Below are positions 50,178 to 52,114 of a stretch of 52,114 bases of DNA, in pieces (position 1 is the stretch's first letter; each line of letters opens with the position of its first letter). The notes under the pieces are model-generated. The model had not been told where the DNA came from. It was given only the letters and a program-made list of their open reading frames with translations, and searched no databases. The translations under genes and the position numbers were made by a program. Location: positions 1 to 52,114 of the forward strand of contig CAMBFR010000016.1 in the NCBI GenBank assembly GCA_945865815.1, written 5' to 3'. Source of the stretch: Candidatus Sulfopaludibacter sp. SbA3. Its GTDB lineage: Bacteria; Acidobacteriota; Terriglobia; 20CM-2-55-15.

Positions 50178-50657
50178 TCAGTATCGCGAGCGTTGTTTAT
50201 CCAGAACATAATTGAACCGGACCCACTTCACATCACCCACAAACACGTCTGCTGTTCCAGTCATGATATTGCGATCCGCTGTCTTGAAATCAAACTTCAC
50301 CCGAACGTTGGCTGTGAACCCCCTGGAAGGAGGGCGCTGAGTGCTTCCAGCCGCGGGCGAAGGTCCGACTGCCGCCGTGGCGCTCAGTTGATCGCCCACA
50401 ATTTGCGCGCCTGAAAAATACGCGACATCTGTCCCGCCAAAAAATGGCGACATTGTCCCGACGAGCTTCCCATCGACCAGTTCAATAGCGAAAGTAACCG
50501 GTTGCGGTTCGCGCTCGGGCGGCGCGCCTTCTATCCCCCAGGTTTGTACGCCAACCCAGTTCCCCACGAATCTCGACTGAGGTTCATTCTCCGGTGGAGG
50601 CTGCTGAATCACCAGCGCAACACACAGCATGCACAGCGTTGATATTGTCGAAATCAT
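50178..50657 (-). CDS. Secreted lipocalin-like small protein, unknown
   Basis: A 159-residue exported protein with a short signal peptide (STISTLCMLCVALVIQ). The mature part is strand-rich: FVGNWVGVQTW, VTFAIELVDGKLVGTMSPFF, FTANVRVKFDF, NIMTGTADVFVGDVKWVRFNYVLDK. This is the pattern of small beta-barrels that test how much a ligand-free barrel differs between strands, similar to lipocalin-like DUFs. No family is certain. It lies 37 bases upstream of the copper/haem protein gene, probably in one operon. Confidence 0.7.
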   Translation of the reverse strand: MISTISTLCMLCVALVIQQPPPENEPQSRFVGNWVGVQTWGIEGAPPEREPQPVTFAIELVDGKLVGTMSPFFGGTDVAYFSGAQIVGDQLSATAAVGPSPAAGSTQRPPSRGFTANVRVKFDFKTADRNIMTGTADVFVGDVKWVRFNYVLDKQRSRY

Positions 50658-50755
50658 ACCCAGTAATAAACCGTCGAAAGACTCATTTTGTGCCTGCGGT
50701 CCTGATTACAATTGCCGCGATAATACCACCGCATATCTTTGGAAGGATATGATAT

Positions 50756-50847
50756 CTAGTTCGGGGACAGGCCACTCAGTTCTCTATTTTCGAGTGAATG
50801 CTTTTAACGATGAAAATAGGGAATTGAGTGGCCTGTCCGCGAATTGG
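50756..50847. repeat. Complete palindrome of the TTCGGGGACAG dispersed repeat
   Basis: Arms 50760-50791 and 50812-50843 pair over 32 bases with three mismatches, and weaker pairing continues four bases outward; the loop is 20 bases. The arm begins TTCGGGGACAGGCCACTCAG and ends CTATTTTC. Partial copies occur at 24759 and 34616. The element lies between two gene clusters. Confidence 0.85.
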
Positions 50848-50883
50848 ACCAATACAGTGAGGTGGGTGGCGCGGTTTGCGGAT

Positions 50884-51090
50884 TTAAGGTCTGTAGCCTT
50901 CGAGGGTCTTGCGTTCCTTATAGTACTTACCGGCTTCGTTGAGGTCCGGTTTTCCGACGGCCGTGTGGCAATAGATGCATTGCTTCTCTTCCTTTTTTGC
51001 GTGCTCCGGCGTGGCCATGGCAAAAGGTGACAGTAAAACTGCCACGCCCGCCAGGATTGCCAGTGCATTTAAGAAGGCTTTCAATGTCAT
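50884..51090 (-). CDS. Small secreted mono-haem cytochrome c
   Basis: A 68-residue exported protein starting at ATG 51090: signal peptide MTLKAFLNALAILAGVAVLL (cleavage after AMA), then KKEEKQCIYCHTAVGKPDLNEAG with one CxxCH haem site. The tail ends KERKTLEGYRP. It is shorter than usual class I cytochromes and has no distal Met in the usual place, so it may act as a donor shuttle or be a fragment of a larger architecture. It is divergent from the VWFA gene, with 34 bases between the starts. Confidence 0.75.
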   Translation of the reverse strand: MTLKAFLNALAILAGVAVLLSPFAMATPEHAKKEEKQCIYCHTAVGKPDLNEAGKYYKERKTLEGYRP

Positions 51091-51110
51091 CTCCCTGCCG
51101 TTTCCGATGG

Positions 51111-51116
51111 TAGGAT
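51111..51116 (+). promoter_or_regulatory. -10 box (TAGGAT) for the VWFA gene
   Basis: TAGGAT ends eight bases before the GTG at 51125, with no Shine-Dalgarno site between. This is the same arrangement as at the other proposed leaderless genes. Confidence 0.4.
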
Positions 51117-51124
51117 AGCACACC

Positions 51125-52114
51125 GTGAAACGTGCCATTTTTAGACTCTGGCTTCTTGTTTTAGTCAGCCTCGGAAGCGCACAGGCCCAGGAGCCCCCTT
51201 ATACTCTGCGGGTAGACGTCCCTGTCGTTTCTCTCGACGTTTCGGTCGCTGATGGCGACGGCCGCCCTGTCAACCAGCTCGGCTCATCCGACTTTTCAGT
51301 CTTCGAAGACGGCATTCCCCAGGAAATCCGGTTCTTCAGCAGTGTGTCGGCGCCTTACAACGTCTTCCTTCTGTTTGATCGCAGCGGCAGCACGCAGCAC
51401 AAATGGCAGTTCATGCAACGCGCGGTTGCCGGATTCATCGCGAGCCTCAGACCCCAGGATCGGATAGCTATCGCATCTTTCGACGAGGAGTTTGAGATGC
51501 ACCTTCGATGGACCGGGGATCGCGCGAAAGCGCTCGCCGCGATTCCAGAGCTGATTCGTCCAAAGGCGGCCGGAGGAACGAGGTTTTACGCGGCGCTGGA
51601 CCGGACCCTGCGTCAGGAAATGAAAGTGGATGGCCGAAGGGCCTTAATCGTCCTGACCGACGGGCGCGATACATCTCTGTATCGCGAACTGGTAAGCCGG
51701 AACAGGCTGCTCAGCGCCTCCGGCGACAAGGGCTTTCAGAGGGCATTGAGAGCCGCGGAGGATCGCCACCTACCTGTGTACTTTCTCGCCCTGAATACGG
51801 ATCGGAACTTCGAACCCAATCCGCAGGGCGGAGATGAATTTCGGAATCTGCAGAAGATTTTTCCGAACTCGCCCGCTCCCCGGCATTTTCTTGCGGAAGT
51901 CCGCGAGCGCATGGAGAAAGTCTCCGACGTGTCGGGTGGACGCATGCTCTATCCCAAAACTGTCGAGGATATCGTTGAACTGTACGAGCAGATCGGCCGT
52001 GAACTCGGAATGTCCTACAGTATCGGCTATATTCCGTCCGGCTCGATTCGAGCCGGGACCGTACGCCGAATTGAGGTTAATACCACCAATGCCGCGTTGC
52101 GCGTCATGCAGTCC
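51125..52114 (+). CDS. VWFA-related Acidobacterial-type protein (3' end outside window)
   Basis: From GTG 51125 the frame stays open for 330 codons to the right edge. Signal peptide FRLWLLVLVSLGSAQAQ, then the family opening LRVDVPVVSLDVSVADGDGR and SDFSVFEDGIPQEIRFF. A von Willebrand A domain follows, with the metal-site motif VFLLFDRSGST (DxSxS-like), AGGTRFYAALD and ALIVLTDGRDT. The end reads YEQIGRELGMSYSIGYIPSG, another hallmark of the VWFA-related Acidobacterial domain family (TIGR03436). These exported proteins are numerous in Acidobacteriota; their role is unknown. Confidence 0.92.
   Translation, partial: MKRAIFRLWLLVLVSLGSAQAQEPPYTLRVDVPVVSLDVSVADGDGRPVNQLGSSDFSVFEDGIPQEIRFFSSVSAPYNVFLLFDRSGSTQHKWQFMQRAVAGFIASLRPQDRIAIASFDEEFEMHLRWTGDRAKALAAIPELIRPKAAGGTRFYAALDRTLRQEMKVDGRRALIVLTDGRDTSLYRELVSRNRLLSASGDKGFQRALRAAEDRHLPVYFLALNTDRNFEPNPQGGDEFRNLQKIFPNSPAPRHFLAEVRERMEKVSDVSGGRMLYPKTVEDIVELYEQIGRELGMSYSIGYIPSGSIRAGTVRRIEVNTTNAALRVMQS

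Overview
The window looks like a chromosomal piece from an Acidobacteriota bacterium with high-GC DNA. Pointers are a VWFA-related protein of the type expanded in Acidobacteria (51125-52114), a reaction-centre-cytochrome-like secreted cytochrome (17918-19066), a ~1000-residue Oar-like TonB receptor with an N-terminal carboxypeptidase-regulatory domain (20610-23600), a DUF5916/CBM9 protein, and many secreted c-type cytochromes. No prophage, CRISPR array or insertion sequence with a transposase is visible. Most of the mobile-looking DNA is short palindromic repeats.

Layout. 1-7383 (minus): a histidine kinase/receiver protein cut by the window edge, a TIGR02757 protein, and a four-gene unit of CHASE2 sensor kinase, NtrC-type regulator, a small secreted protein and a FecR-domain protein. 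7413-13225 (plus): a YbhGFSR-like efflux operon (HlyD adaptor, two ATPases, two ABC-2 permeases) carrying an inserted REP-like element and a pseudopilin-like gene. 13271-15353: NTF2-like protein, two small membrane proteins, a BrnT/BrnA toxin-antitoxin module whose toxin has an in-frame TGA, and tRNA-Ala(GGC). 15580-24754: DUF5916 protein, cytochrome, esterase, HAD phosphatase, TonB receptor, SMP-30 protein. 25125-31667: a small membrane protein with a YeiH exporter; then a minus operon of PQQ-type sugar dehydrogenase, two tandem metallo-beta-lactamase-fold enzymes and a di-haem protein; then a pentapeptide-repeat protein. 31742-37226: a nested palindromic element, an Fpg/Nei glycosylase, a hybrid sensor kinase, DusB and secreted proteins. 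37422-43681: AmpG-like permease and an envelope glycan/glycolipid group. 43759-44366: a 38-residue basic microprotein, tRNA-Sec (selC) and a STAS protein. 44605-52114: a catalytically dead S9-like protein, a TIGR01777 protein, a broken heavy-metal-binding gene, and an oxidative secreted-protein operon ending at the VWFA protein.

Two themes run across genes. First, about ten start codons have a TAnnnT hexamer only 6-10 nt upstream, which suggests leaderless transcription. This includes a bidirectional promoter between the CHASE2 kinase and the efflux operon in which the two -10 boxes overlap. Other genes have good Shine-Dalgarno sites. Second, several families of palindromic repeats lie between genes, and one appears to supply part of a promoter.

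All functional calls are by recognition of motifs and family resemblance read by eye. No database search was run.
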